This document shows positions 10,870 to 21,970 of a DNA stretch of 64,000 bases, piece by piece. The position numbers and the translations under genes were made by a program. Below the pieces are notes generated by a model. It had not been told where the DNA came from. It saw only the letters and a list, made by a program, of their open reading frames with translations, and did not search any database. The stretch is from Adiantum capillus-veneris (lineage: Eukaryota > Streptophyta > Polypodiopsida > Polypodiales > Pteridaceae): the NCBI GenBank assembly GCA_014529385.2, contig CM043948.1, positions 24,174,451 through 24,238,450 on the forward strand, given 5' to 3'. Within the stretch, counting starts at the first letter, position 1; every line of letters starts with the position of its first letter.

Positions 10870-12170
10870 CTTTTCAGAGGGCCTGCCAGGCGAGTTGCCA
10901 CCAGCTCGTCTTGAGGATCATACCATTGATCTGATACCTGGAAGCACACCATCGAACCGGCCACCTTAATGTGTGAGCCGAGCCTAGAACGAAGAAGTTA
11001 TGAACCGAGTGAAAGACCTCTTGGAAAAGGGTCTTGTCCAGCCTAGTACTTCACCATATTGCTCTCCAGTGTTGTTGGTTTTGAAGAAAGACGGATCTTG
11101 TAGAATGTGCATCGATTATAGAGCTCTCAACAAAATCACCATCAAGAACAGATTTCCGATTCCTAGGATCGATGATATTCTTGACTGACCTAATGGAGCC
11201 TCGTGTTTTAGCAGGATCGACTTGAAGAGCGGATATCATCAGATCCGAATCGCGTCGGGAGATGTCTACAAGACGGCTCGGACGACTTTTTGGTTATTTG
11301 AGTTTTTGGTGATGCCTTTTGGCCTAACCATTGCTCCAGCGACATTTAACTGGATGATGGACATAATTTTTCGAGAGTACAGACTATTTGTTGGCACTTT
11401 CTTTGAAAATATCATTGTTTTTTCCAAGGATGAGACAGAACATAGAGAGCATCTGCTACATGTCTTTTAGGCATTACGAGATCACAAGTTGGTGATTAAT
11501 GCAAAGAAAAGTGATTTTTTCCTACCAGAGATACACTTTTTGGGACACATTGTGTCAGCAAAGGAGTGCAGATGGACCCGGCAAAGATAGAGACTATCCG
11601 TGATTGGCCCGATTTGAAGAATGTCCATGAAGTTAGAAGCTTCTTGGGTTTGTGTTCGTACTACAAGTGGTTCATTAGAATGTTTGTAGAGGTTGCTTCC
11701 CCTTTGCATTTGTGGACACAGAAAGGAGTCCCTTTCTCGTGGGGACCCACTGAGGTGACTGCCTTTCATACATTGAAAGAGAAATTGACTACAGGACCCG
11801 TTTTGACCTTCCCGGACTTGCAAAAGTCATTTAAAGTATATTGTGATGCTTATGGTCGTAGTCTGGGTGTGGTCTTAATGCAAGAAGGCCATGTCATTGC
11901 ATACGAGAGCCGATTGTTCTCAAGGCAGGAATTGACAGCACAGATTTATGAGAAAGAGCTTTTGGTGGTTATCCATGCTCTTACTCAGTGGCGGCATTAC
12001 CTACTGGGAGCGGATTTTACTGTCTTCTCAGAGTTACGCTACTTTTGGTCACGGAAGCAGATATTGGAAAAGCAGATGCGGTGGGCGAACATCTTTCACA
12101 GTTTCACTTCCAGATTGTCCACGTGCAGGGACATAAGAATTTGGTGGCAGATGCTTTGTCCCGGAAGCCG
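10870..12170 (+). pseudogene. reverse transcriptase and RNase H of the 9002 element
   Basis: RT palm and fingers: [20 protein letters not shown] (11091-11150), [13 protein letters not shown] (11213-11260), [14 protein letters not shown], then [12 protein letters not shown] (11394), where the active-site FFDD of relatives has become FFEN. RNase H follows at 11566-12170: FKVYCDAYGRSLGVVLMQ, YEKELLVVIHALTQWRHY; the third acidic region (TDHQ) is deleted near 12025. Several frameshifts. The lost aspartates alone would inactivate RT. Confidence 0.85.
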
Positions 12171-13610
12171 TTGGTTCTGGCTATTTCTGTGATACGTCAT
12201 AGGAGCTTCGAGGATATGGTCGATGAGTATTGCATAGATACAGATTTTGTAGATATTTTCACTCGGATACGGAATGTGGAGGTAGTAGCGGGATATTCCA
12301 TTTGGGATGGCTACTTGATGAAGAAAACGATGTTGTGCGTTACACATCCGTTGAGGGAAAAGGTTATGACCGGATGCCATTGTCCACCTTTTACGGGTCA
12401 CCGTGGCATTGCTACCACCTTGAAAGGTGTCGAGAGATACGCAGAGACTCAAGAAGGACGTGGACGATTTGTACGCAGTTGCTTGGTATGCCAGAAGGTC
12501 AAGTTTGACAGGCATAAAGCACAAGGATTGTTACAACCTTTACCCATACCCACCCGCCCCTGGGAAAGTATTGCAATGGATTTCATTTTTGATCTCCCGA
12601 GAACACAGAGTGGTCACGAGGATGTCTGGATTGTTATTGACAGATTTAGCAAGCAAGCTCATTTCATTCCAGTGAAGAAAACAGTCAAGCCGGATCACTT
12701 AGCGAGATTGATTGTAGCCCAGATCTTCAGATTACATGGCATGCCCAAGACGATTGTCTCCGACAGAGACCCCAGGTTCACGAGTTTGTTTTGGAAGGCT
12801 AGCTAGGAGAACATTGCCACGCAGTTGCAGTTCTCGTCATCGTTCCACCGGTAGACGGACGGGCAATTAGAGATTGCTAATTCAGTGGTACTGGGTTTGT
12901 TGACATCTTCTTCTTTGAATCTGAAGACTTCATCGAAAAAGGGTTTTTACCTTTGGTAGAATTTGCCTACAGAAACACAGTTAACTCTTTGATGGGGCAG
13001 GTGCCATTGAGATTATTTGCTACGAAGGTTCTACCCTTCCTTAGCACGAAAGATAAGATTTTTCTTTGAAGTCGACCGGTTCACAAGGGACAAGGACTTG
13101 GTCCGGAAGGCTTTGGAGAAATGTCAGAAAAAGGTAGCAGATCGACATAGTTGCGATTTGAAATTGAAGGAGAACGATTGGGTGCTCCTACATTTTGGGA
13201 AGGCACACCTAAGAAAGAAAAACGGAAAGGAGCGGCTTTCTCGAAAGCTTAGCATGAGATACTATAGACCTTTCCAGTTTTTCCGAAAAGATAAATGATG
13301 TCTCCTTTGGACTGAAGCTGCTCGATAGTTGGAGATTTCATAATGTTTTTAATGTGAGTCTCTTGAAGCCTTTTGAAGGCGATGTGCGTGATGATGGGGA
13401 GTCCATGAGCAACCCGAAGTGGAAGAAAACGAGGAGCTACTCGTTCCAGAAAGATATTGGCGCAGAAAGAAAGAAGGTAAAGCGATTAGACGGTTCTTGG
13501 TTAAATTCAAGACCTACTCCGCATTGGATGCAAAGTGAATGGAGGAGGAGGACCTGGCAGATACTCCTCAGATTGTGAATCTTTACCTCGAAGCATTTGG
13601 TTTAGCATAG
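12130..13610 (+). pseudogene. integrase and chromodomain of the 9002 element
   Basis: Zinc-binding region (HCPPFTGHRGIATTLKG, VRSCLVCQKVKFDRHK), core with MDFIFDLPRTQSGHEDVW (D1) and SDRDPRFTSLFW (D2) at 12570-12800, then a stop at 12804-12806. The second half is shifted: DLKLKENDWVLLHFGKAHLR (13155-13220), SMRYYRPFQF and a decayed chromodomain (KMEWRRRTWQI-like frame) to ~13610. It would catalyse cDNA insertion if intact; multiple stops exclude that. Confidence 0.8.
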
Positions 13611-14207
13611 TCTATTCTAAATGGAAACCCGAACTGAGCTTGAGCGGAATCTGGTGCAGTGGGTATGCACAAGAGGGGAGTCGGTTCGCTCCTTTGTCAA
13701 CAGATTGCCTCGATTTTGATACTTAAGTCAGTGATGTCTCTTTTGAGTTTCAGGGATAATGTGAGCTGACAGTATTCTGTTGTATGACTTTATGAACTTG
13801 AATTCCCGAACATGATACTGACTTGTTCTTGACTTGTTAAAGTGTAGGAACTGATAGACAAAATGACTGCAACATTTCGGTCTGAAAGATCTCGATAGAC
13901 GTGATTGCAATACGGATTAGTTAATCGGCCATCTATGAGGTCCGGAGTGGATCTAGATGCGATTGCTAAAGACATTGCCGATTAATCATGGTCTAAGATC
14001 CGAATGAATTTGTGAATGTGATTTGTCATGTGATGTCAAGTGATGTCCTGTGATGTCGTGTGATGTGATTGTCGATTGGTACATGTGCTAAATGTGTGTT
14101 CCTAGTGCGTCGGTACTAATAGTCAGTGTCTGCTAATACAGTTTATGGCCTCTGTCTGTTTTGCAGGCGTAATCCAGGGCGATTACAATGTTTTCAAGAG
14201 GGGGGTA
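13611..14207 (+). other. 3' UTR and polypurine tract of the 9002 element
   Basis: About 600 non-coding bases between the pol end and the 3' LTR, conserved in order in the A/B copies at 1251-1837 and 5001-5555. It ends in the PPT TTTTCAAGAGGGGGGTA (14191-14207). Confidence 0.75.
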
Positions 14208-14815
14208 TGTCAGAAACTGATGACGTGTCGTGGCCTTGGACAAGGGAGTAGCAGAGAGCACACCCACACTCCCTGGCTGGCAAAAAAAAAAACGCGCAAC
14301 AAGTGCTGACGTGACGGCAATGTACGGTCCTCCGTGATGTGCAACGGAAAATCCTCTGAGAGGGCTGACGTGGCTGGCTGTACGGATCCCGCTTTTCACG
14401 TTGCAGGCAGTACGACAGTTCTTGCTTTTGCGTTAGGAAAAATCCTATGCAAGCTGAAAATTACAAGCTTTTGGGCTTTGATTTATTTTCGCCTTTGTTT
14501 TAAAAGAAGCTTTTGATTTTTGAGGCTTTTGGGGCTCTAATTTTAGCAACCTTTGTAACCTTTATAAAGAACCCAAGGGGGCTCTCTCTGTAGGGCATCT
14601 GAACGTAGAGTCTGAGAGCGAGCACCCGCGTGAGATGTACTTTGCTCGAAGATTAATATAAAAAGAAATACCGAAAGGGGCGCGAGTCTTTGGGGCCAAT
14701 ACCTCTTGGCACGAAACTCCGTCGGGCAGTGTCGAATCAATTATGAACTGTTTTGAAGTGAATTTGTGCTGTGTCGTGGTAGAAATCTTGACTTGGAGTG
14801 TCCAAGTCTATTACA
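14208..14815 (+). repeat. 3' LTR of the 9002 element (family A)
   Basis: 608 bases, TGTCAGAAACTG to ..CTATTACA. It carries TGACGTGGC/TGTACGGA U3 units (14365-14390), a CTTTATAAAGAACC segment near 14560 that could hold the TATA box, and the shared AAATACCGAAAGGGGCGC block (14659-14698). Confidence 0.9.
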
Positions 14816-14820
14816 GTAAA

Positions 14821-15262
14821 TGCAAAACATTGGTTATAATCTCTAATGACTCCATGATACAATACAAGGGGGTACGAGTCCATATATCCCCTAAGTTAAC
14901 TACTCAGTATCCTACAAACTGCACCTAATAAATCAAATGGTGCCCCATAAATAATCATCTCACATGATTATAAATTGGCCCAAGAGACCAAATCTGGTCC
15001 TTGGCCGGGCGTAAATGGGAAAACTACAAACTCTAATCTTGGGAAACCCTAGGAAGATGAGTCCTGCCTCATACGAGCCTATCGGGTGGGCACAACACGT
15101 GTTTGTCGTCGTGAAAAGGTATGTCTACCTCAAGTTTGTCTAGGCATAGCCACAAAACAACCCTCACTCCTTAATCTAGCCCTCACTCCTTAATCTGCTC
15201 TTGGGAGATACTGGAGCCACCCTCGGATAGGAAGTTGTAACTCTAACAAAGTATAAAAAATT
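14821..15262. other. Unassigned DNA between two complete elements
   Basis: 442 bases with no credible ORF. A short direct repeat CCCTCACTCCTTAATCT occurs twice in succession (~15162-15196). It is the right flank of the A insertion and the left flank of the C insertion, so older than both. It may be a decayed LTR. Confidence 0.5.
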
Positions 15263-15267
15263 CCAGG

Positions 15268-16597
15268 TATAACCGGCCTGTACAACGTAGAGGGCGGTAC
15301 TTCTCTCAATTACCTGTTAACTTTACACATAGCACTGAGAAGGGAAGAGAACACAGTTGCGTCCAACGACTAGAATGTCACTGCGCACACGAGACCGACA
15401 CCCTGTAGGCCCCAAAGACTGGCGCCCCTTCCGGTATTTCTTTATTCAAATTAAGGTAGACGATCCGACCACTTAGCACAAGCTTTCACAAAGCTGTCCA
15501 AACCTGGCGAGGGCTGAAAACGCAGGTTTTCGACCTGATTTTGGCAGCATAACGACGCAAAAACCCATGTAGGTCAAAAAAACCTGTCAAGGACGGATTC
15601 CCTCGCTATCTGGAAGCTTTCTGGTGAGCTGTCACAGAAATTCAGCGGGCTGTAATTCCCTGTTTTTCACTGCCGGGTGCCCAAAAGCCTGTACACGCAT
15701 CCCAAGGCTCTCACGAGGCTCCCCCGGTGTTCCCTTGCAGTTTAGGTGCGAAACCCTAAACCTGCAGAAAAACACAGCAGGCTGTAATTCGCTGTTTCGG
15801 ATCGTTTTTAGTGGAGCGAACACGCCTACGTGTGTCCCAAGGGCTCCCGCACGCAATGGGACAGTTCCCCTGTGAATTGGACGAGTTTTCACGCGAGAAA
15901 ACTCTCCGAACTCGCAATCTTTCGTGATGGAACTGTGCGTACCTGTGGGGGATTAGCAATTAGCTAATCCGGTTCCTGTTCAAAAGGCTCTTGCCTTGGC
16001 AAACGCGCATAAACCCCCAGAACTGTACATTTTCATCTGAGTAGCCCATGTAGTGGGGCATTACCATATGTGCCAAAGGGGGGAGAGAGATGCACAAGAG
16101 CAAATCATCGCGCTACATGAGACAGAGGAGAAGGCAAGCTTTCCATTAAAGCTGTAGACCTGCACCCACTACTCACACACACACACACTGTAGGTCACTT
16201 ATGAGTCAAATCAGCCTCCTCTCTCAAATTGGGCGCCCGCTCTTGCTGATGGAAGTGGAAATTTGCACCAGGAGCCGCCATGTGTCCAGTTTGCCCCTTT
16301 TGAGTTAATTCTCTAGTTCCCATTGACTTATAAAGTTGTGACTTTCCGAGTGGCCAGACTTCATTTGGCGCACACAGGCTTCCATACTCATCAGAATTCA
16401 GTGCTAACTGGCCCGACCAGTCCCAGACCGACCGACCCAGACTCCCGTTGTGAGAAACCTATTCGGCCGCAGCCGTTTCACACTGGCCATGCAATGTCCA
16501 CTTGCACCTTTTCAAGGGTTCCGTGGAAAACAAGTAAAAATAAAATAAATAAAAATATCTAGTACTTATTTACGGAAGGCAACACCTCCTGGTGACA
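15268..16597 (-). repeat. 3' LTR of the complete C element
   Basis: 1330 bases. It carries the shared block in minus orientation (GGCCCCAAAGACTGGCGCC, 15412-15450). The ORF at 15632-15892 recurs in both LTRs only because the LTRs are copies; it has no recognisable domain. Confidence 0.95.
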
Positions 16598-16905
16598 CAC
16601 CCCACCCTTGAAATACTGCAAGCGACCTCGCTTGCATGCCAATAATACATGCGGTATCTGTTGATATCACACATATTCTATGATGGGAATCCAAGATATA
16701 CATGCTTCCGGAAATGTAGCGTTGGACGATTAAACAATCCCACGAACCTGGCTATGACACATATATCAAGCATAGAAGTCTTCTAGTGTACTCTGAAGCA
16801 CAAACTTCTCTAGCTAAATTTTGTATGGAAAGAGTAGATACAATTGCTTAACTACTCTCTTGAGCATCATGAACCATGCTCTTGCCTTGCTCCAAAACGT
16901 CTACA
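16598..16905 (-). other. 3' UTR of the complete C element
   Basis: Non-coding stretch between the chromodomain stop (16906) and the LTR. The PPT is at 16600-16612 on the minus strand. Confidence 0.8.
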
Positions 16906-17886
16906 TCAAGTCACTGTGGGTTCCATCTGAAAGGCTTCAAGATACAATTGCAATAGCTGAGGTGAATCAAGCAATTCAGACTCTTCCATCCATTTGGCAT
17001 CCAATGATGGATAGTTCTTGAACTTCACCAAATAGCGTCTTGCAACCTTTCCTCTAACCTTTCTTTCTTTATGTGCCAATATTTGTTCAGGAACAAGGAT
17101 TTCATCCAATTCTTCCACTTCGGGTTGTTCCTCATCAAGCATATTCTCTGGCACATCACCAACAAAGGGTCTTAGAAGACTGACATGAAAAGCATTATGT
17201 ATTTTCCAGCCTTCTGGTAGCTTTAACCTGTAAGCTACATCGTTGACCTTTTCTGAAATCCGAAAAGAACCATAATATTGCATACTGAGCTTAGGAAACA
17301 AGCGTTCCTTGCCTTTCCTTTTCCTTAACCTGGCCTTTTCAAAGCGCAAAAGCACCCAATCACCAAGTGAAAATACAAGTTCACAATGGTGACGATCAGC
17401 AGCTTTCTTTTGCTTAGCCTGAGTCTTCTCAAGAGCAATCTTTATCTTCCTATATGTTTCATCCATATCTTGCACATACTTGTCTGCCTCAAAAATCTTG
17501 TCCTTAGTCTGCAAAATGGGCGGCACTTTCTTCCCTCCTTCCACTATCTCAAATGGTGCCTTACCTGTTGACGTATGCACAGTGTTATTGTAAGCATATT
17601 CAACCAATGGAAGATGGTGTTCCCAAGTTGCCTTGTGTTGTGACACATAACATTTGAGAAGGTCCAAAACAATAGAATTTGCCTCTTCTGACTGTCCATC
17701 AGTTTGCGGATGAAACGAAGAAGAGAACTTTAGCGTAGTGCCCATGTTCTCAAACAATGCCTTCCAGAAAAGACTCGTCATATGTGGATCCCTGCCACTG
17801 ACAATTGACTGAGGAATCCCGTGATATTTAAAGATATTGCTCATAAATATCTTGACCATGTGTTCTGGCTTTATCTTCTTCGTCAC
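16906..17886 (-). pseudogene. integrase catalytic core and chromodomain of the C element
   Basis: 326 codons open. From the N-terminus: HMVKIFMSNIFKYHG, the second catalytic Asp in SGRDPHMTSLFWKALFEN, FHPQTDGQSEEANS with the catalytic Glu (residues ~30-70), VEYAYNNTVHTSTGKAPFE, the C-terminal GDWVLLRFEKARLRKRKGKE and YYGSFRISEKVNDVAYRLKL segments (~170-220), and a chromodomain RRYLVKFKNYPSLDAKWMEES (~290-310). It inserts element cDNA in the nucleus; the chromodomain is expected to bind histone tails. It is separated by a frameshift from the first part of integrase at 17883-18533. Confidence 0.9.
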
Positions 17887-18533
17887 AGGAATGAATGGGC
17901 TTGCTTACTGAACCTACAAATGATAGTCCAAATCCCATCATTGCCTGTTTGCGTTCTTGGAAGATCAAAGATAAAGTCCATTGCTATGCTTTCCCATGGC
18001 CTATCAGGGATCGGCAATGGCTGCAACAATCCCGGTTGCTTTTGTCTGTCAAATTTGACTTTTTGGCATACTAAGCATGATCTTACAAATGTGTCAACAT
18101 CTTGACGCAAAGCTGGCCAATAGAAGAATGCCTCAACCCCTTTCACTGTCGCATCAATTCCACGATGCCCAACATAAGGTGGAGCGTGACTTTCCATCAA
18201 AATCTTTGGCCGTAACTGTTTAGTAACGCATAACTTTCCATGCATCATGAGAAAGTCATTCTTAAGCATATAGTCCTCATGATGTTGCCCATCAACAAGC
18301 TGGTCATAGATCCTTGCAAAATCTGAATCTTCAGCATATCGTGTCTTCATTTCGTCTAGTTCACAATGGTACAGAATTGACACCGCTGAAATTTGGGGCT
18401 TTCGTGACAACGCATCAGCCACCACATTCTTTTTCCCTTGCACATGCACAATCTGAAAATGGAACATTGACAAGATGTTTGCCCATCGCATGTGCTTCAC
18501 AGACAACTTCGTCTGTGTGAGAAAATATTGCAA
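17883..18533 (-). pseudogene. RNase H tail and integrase zinc-binding region of the C element
   Basis: Begins within the tether after RNase H (TQTKLSVKHMRWANILSMFH, VADALSRKP), then the HHCC zinc-binding integrase N-terminus (SHAPPYVGHRGIDATVKG, VRSCLVCQKVKFDRQ) and the first catalytic Asp region MDFIFDLPRTQTGNDG. 216 codons. The frame shifts at both ends relative to the neighbouring pol pieces. Confidence 0.88.
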
Positions 18534-19186
18534 GTTTGATGATCCGTTTGGACAACAAAATCAGCCCCTAGCAGATAGTGTTTCCAACTAGTGAGAGCAT
18601 GAATTATTGCCAGCAATTCTTTCTCATAGACTTGCAAGTTCCTTTCAGTCTTCAAAAGAATTCTGCTCTCATATGCGACTACTCGGCCATTCTGCATTAG
18701 AACTGCACCAAGACTATGGCCACACGCATCACACTGAACCACAAAAGGTTTTGAAAGATCTGGCAAAATGATTACCGAATCCGAAGTCAGCTTCTCTTTC
18801 AAGTGTTTGAACGCTAAAATTTCCTTGGCTGTCCACTTGAAAGTAACTCCTTTTCCTTGTAGTGCATTGAGTGGAGAAGCAATCTCAGCAAAATTTCGGA
18901 TGAACCTCCTGTAGTAGGAACATAAGCCTAGAAAGCTTCGAATGTCATGTACGGACTTCAAGTCTGGCCATGGTCTAATTGCTTCCACTTTAGCGGGATC
19001 CATGCGTACCCCATCCTTTGAAACAATGTGCCCTAGGAAGTGAATCTCTTGCAAAAAGAATTCACTCTTCTTCACATTAATGAGTAGCCTGTTCTTATGA
19101 AACTCATTGAAAACTGCAGTCAAGTGATCCCTATGCTCCTCTTCTGACTTCGAATAGACAATCATGTCATCAAAGAAGGTACCCAC
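18497..19186 (-). pseudogene. RT palm end and RNase H of the C element
   Basis: 230 codons. Starts at the RT active site GTFFDDMIVYSKSEEEHRDHL (FFDD in place of the usual YLDD/YMDD type), then the RT thumb (FFLQEIHFLGHIVSKDG, LGLCSYYRRFIRNFAEIASP) and RNase H with its three acidic regions (VVQCDACGHSLGAVLMQ, YEKELLAIIHAL, VVQTDHQT). The frame is broken just upstream, between IFRP and GTFFDD. Confidence 0.9.
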
Positions 19187-19193
19187 GAAGTTT

Positions 19194-20235
19194 CTATGGT
19201 CTAAAAATTCGGTCCATCATTCTATTAAATGTGGCAGGAGCATTTGTGAGACCAAATGGCATGACAAGAAACTCATAGAGACCAAATGTTGTCCTGAACG
19301 CAGTCTTATGGACATCTTCTGGCCTAATGCGTATCTGATGGTACCCACTCTTTAGGTCTATTCTTGTAAACAATGACGCTCCCTCAAGCCGATCAAGAAT
19401 GTCATCTGTCCTCGGTATGGGGAACCTGTTCTTGATGGTATTCTTATTCAAGGCGCGATAGTCAATGCACATGCGCCATGAACCATCCTTCTTCTGCACT
19501 AAGAGTACAAGCGAACAAAAAGGGGATGAACTGGGCTGAATCAACCCCTTCTCTAAAAGCTCGTTGACCTGACTCATAATCTCTTTTTGCTGAGCTGCAC
19601 TAACCTTGTATGGTGGTCTATTCGGTGGACTAGAACCTGGCACAAGATCTATGGTATGATCCTCAGGTCTCTCAGGAGGTAACTTCCCTGGCAAAGAGTC
19701 TGAAAAACAATCACTGAAACCACTCAAACAAGTTGACCTGTCTTTATCTAAGGTAGACAAATTAGATACAACTTGAGGTACTTCTTTTGCAAAGATCAAG
19801 TACGCAGAAAGATGTTTCTTTTTTACAGATGAAATAGCAGAAGCAGAAACAACTGGAACAGACTCGCCTTTAAGCTTTACATCAAGGACATGAGTCTTTC
19901 CTCTATGTACAAGGGTAATCTTTTTGTTGTAAGTATCCACCATAGCATGCAACCTGTAACACCATGGGATACCCAGTAACACATCACAGCCCTCAAGTGG
20001 CATAATATGAAACTGTTCCGCATCCACATAGCTCTGAATGTGCAGACGAAGCTTCCCCAAAATGGGAGTAACGGGCTCTGAATGACCTGGGCATGCCAAA
20101 CCTGCTTCCTCTGTCATACCCATCTCCTCTGCACGAATTTGATGCCAATTCTGGTGATATGAAATTTGCACGGGCTCCTGGATCAAAGAAAACCAGCATT
20201 GTCTGGTCTCTAACTTTGCCCCAAGCTCTACACAG
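19194..20235 (-). pseudogene. protease and RT N-terminal half of the C element
   Basis: Directly continues the gag frame after one stop at 20236-20238. The protease active site [17 protein letters not shown] (D-P-G) lies at 20140-20195. A one-base shift near 20140 leads into [35 protein letters not shown], the [20 protein letters not shown] linker and RT motifs [33 protein letters not shown] and [20 protein letters not shown]. Only the part below ~20140 is in the main long open frame; the upstream portion of that frame (to 20660) is an out-of-frame shadow of gag. Confidence 0.88.
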
Positions 20236-21915
20236 CTACGTGGCATCTGTGTTTGGTTGGTCTCCAACCAAATCTGGAACAAGTCCTGCACTTGGCTTTG
20301 GCTTCTTCCCTTTATGGTCTGACTTGTCATCCTTATCCTGTGACTTCTTCTGTGGGCATTCATTCGCAAAATGTCCTTCCTGTTCACAAATGTAGCATTT
20401 CTTGGCCTCCCTAAGAGCTTTCCGTTCTTCAAAAGTTTTGCCAGAAAAATGCCTCTTTTGTCCTTGTCCTCGTCCCGAAGAAGACTTAGACTGCTTCTTG
20501 GACGTATCACCTTCTTCAGTGGAGGGCTTCTTTGTGGGAGGCTCAGAAGGCTTTGCTGCAACATTGCCCTTGGCTGAAAACTGTTTGCCCTGGGACCCTT
20601 TCTTGTGGCTATTAAATCCATCGGAATCTCCCTTCGACAGATTGCTGGCCACTCTTGCATTCTCTATCAACTGAAACATATTCATGACAGTAGTCTTTGT
20701 GCAGTAGTCCCTGATTTTCTTGGGCAATCCGCAACAGTACTTCTCAATCTGTTTTGACAATGGCACAAACCTGTAAGAGGTGATTGGCAACAGTGTGGCC
20801 CAAAACTGTTGATTGTACTCTTCCAGATTCGCACACTGTTTAGCATTCAACTCGTGCCATTCTGTCATCACATCCACTTCAAAAGTGTTTGTCAACCATG
20901 CAGGCGCTAAAAGCTGTTTGAATTGGACCCACGTTGTTGGGGCTTGACCCTGGTTCAACAATGCGTTCCACCATTGAAGCGCATTCCCTTTCAAGAAAGT
21001 GGCAGCCTTCGGTATCTTTGAAGATTCCGTGAAGTTTCCTCCAGCATAAGCTGCATCGAACTGCTGTATGAAGGTCAAAGTCTTCAATTGATCCTCAGCT
21101 CCTTTGAAAGTTTCAAACTTCACTCCCTGCCCACCTCCCTTGTAATCCTTAAGCTGACTCAAAGGAGCCACATTATCATGAACAGGTGCCTGTAACAGTG
21201 GTGCTCCATGATTGTTCATTCCAGCACTCGCATCAACTGTTTTACCTGTGGTATTTGCATTTGGTACGTATGGCTGCGAAAAACCAGCCATACCAAATTG
21301 TGTTCCAGGCACTCGAAACTGGTCATAGGCACCCTGAAAACCCGGTTGGACACCCATGTTCGCGTACATAGGGTTACCCATGCCTGTTTGCATTGTCCCG
21401 AACACATTCCCTGGCATATAAACTGTGGAAGGTCCAGCCATAGCTTGAAACACTGAACCACCTCCAAAATAACCAGGATAAGTAATAGGTAATGGAAGGG
21501 TCTGACGCATATCGTGTTCATTACTCCCTTGACCATTCACAATTGGTTCCTGTCCAGCTAAAGCAAGTTGCTTTGGATCATTGGACACCGCTAGTTGCTC
21601 AACCACATGGGCTTTCCCTCGAGCATCATGAGTCCTCTGCGCATTGGAAATCTCCTTTTCCTGCAACGGCTCAGTCGTGCCCTGTGTAGGAGGCTGAAAA
21701 CCCTGTGTCGGAGCTTGTAAGATCTCCTGCATCCTTGGGTTGTTAGCCAACTGCTGAGACATGTCCATGCAACAACGCAGTTGAGTTCTAAACAACCTGT
21801 CCTCTTCTTGAAGAGTTGAAGGAACTTTCTCCGTGCCATGTGAGGAAGAGCCCTCTTCAGGTACTTGGTCTCTCTTCTCTGCCATATCTACAAGCTCTGT
21901 GTTGCTTTCACCCAC
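20236..21915 (-). CDS. gag: Gag polyprotein of the C element
   Basis: 559 codons, uninterrupted. The N-terminus is acidic (residues 1-75), followed by a Gln/Met/Gly/Pro-rich region (80-260). The retrotransposon capsid core is 265-420: [55 protein letters not shown]. Next is a Lys/Ser-rich linker, a CCHC knuckle [14 protein letters not shown] (~510-523) and a basic tail. It would form the cytoplasmic particle and bind element RNA. The start 55 bases from the primer site fits a gag start. The stop is followed in frame by protease, so pol could come from readthrough, or the stop may be a mutation. Confidence 0.9.
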   Translation of the reverse strand: MGESNTELVDMAEKRDQVPEEGSSSHGTEKVPSTLQEEDRLFRTQLRCCMDMSQQLANNPRMQEILQAPTQGFQPPTQGTTEPLQEKEISNAQRTHDARGKAHVVEQLAVSNDPKQLALAGQEPIVNGQGSNEHDMRQTLPLPITYPGYFGGGSVFQAMAGPSTVYMPGNVFGTMQTGMGNPMYANMGVQPGFQGAYDQFRVPGTQFGMAGFSQPYVPNANTTGKTVDASAGMNNHGAPLLQAPVHDNVAPLSQLKDYKGGGQGVKFETFKGAEDQLKTLTFIQQFDAAYAGGNFTESSKIPKAATFLKGNALQWWNALLNQGQAPTTWVQFKQLLAPAWLTNTFEVDVMTEWHELNAKQCANLEEYNQQFWATLLPITSYRFVPLSKQIEKYCCGLPKKIRDYCTKTTVMNMFQLIENARVASNLSKGDSDGFNSHKKGSQGKQFSAKGNVAAKPSEPPTKKPSTEEGDTSKKQSKSSSGRGQGQKRHFSGKTFEERKALREAKKCYICEQEGHFANECPQKKSQDKDDKSDHKGKKPKPSAGLVPDLVGDQPNTDAT

Positions 21916-21956
21916 AACAATCCACGCTGCACTTTTTAAAGAAAAAGTGACTATCT

Positions 21957-21970
21957 CCTCGATGGAACCA
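21957..21970 (-). other. tRNA primer-binding site of the C element
   Basis: Minus-strand TGGTTCCATCGAGG directly abuts the 5' LTR end (..CCGGTTATA). It starts with TGG as expected for a CCA-ending tRNA, but it is not the tRNA-iMet type used by the A/B and E elements. The second C element has TGGTTCCTTCGCC at the same place. I cannot name the tRNA. Confidence 0.7.

Larger units (their letters stand above)
9002..14815 (+). mobile_element. gypsy element, family A, with target duplication GTAAA
   Basis: 5814 bases bounded by LTR ends TGTCACAAACTG and ..CTATTACA and flanked by identical 5-bp repeats GTAAA (8997-9001, 14816-14820), so both outer ends are intact. Order: partial 5' LTR, gag, protease, RT, RNase H, integrase, chromodomain, 3' UTR, PPT, 3' LTR. 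This is the Ty3/gypsy order with a chromovirus-type integrase tail. The 5' LTR, primer site and gag start were removed by an internal deletion at ~9462. All coding parts have stops and frameshifts, so it is dead and fairly old. Confidence 0.9.

Noticed and set aside
15632-15892. An 86-codon ORF conserved at 22334-22594
   Set aside because: The two copies lie in the two LTRs of one element and are identical by descent; frames exist on both strands and no domain is visible.
20200-20660. Upstream half of the long minus-strand frame 19194-20660
   Set aside because: It overlaps intact gag in another frame and encodes only Arg/Ser-rich shadow sequence; protease starts after the gag stop.
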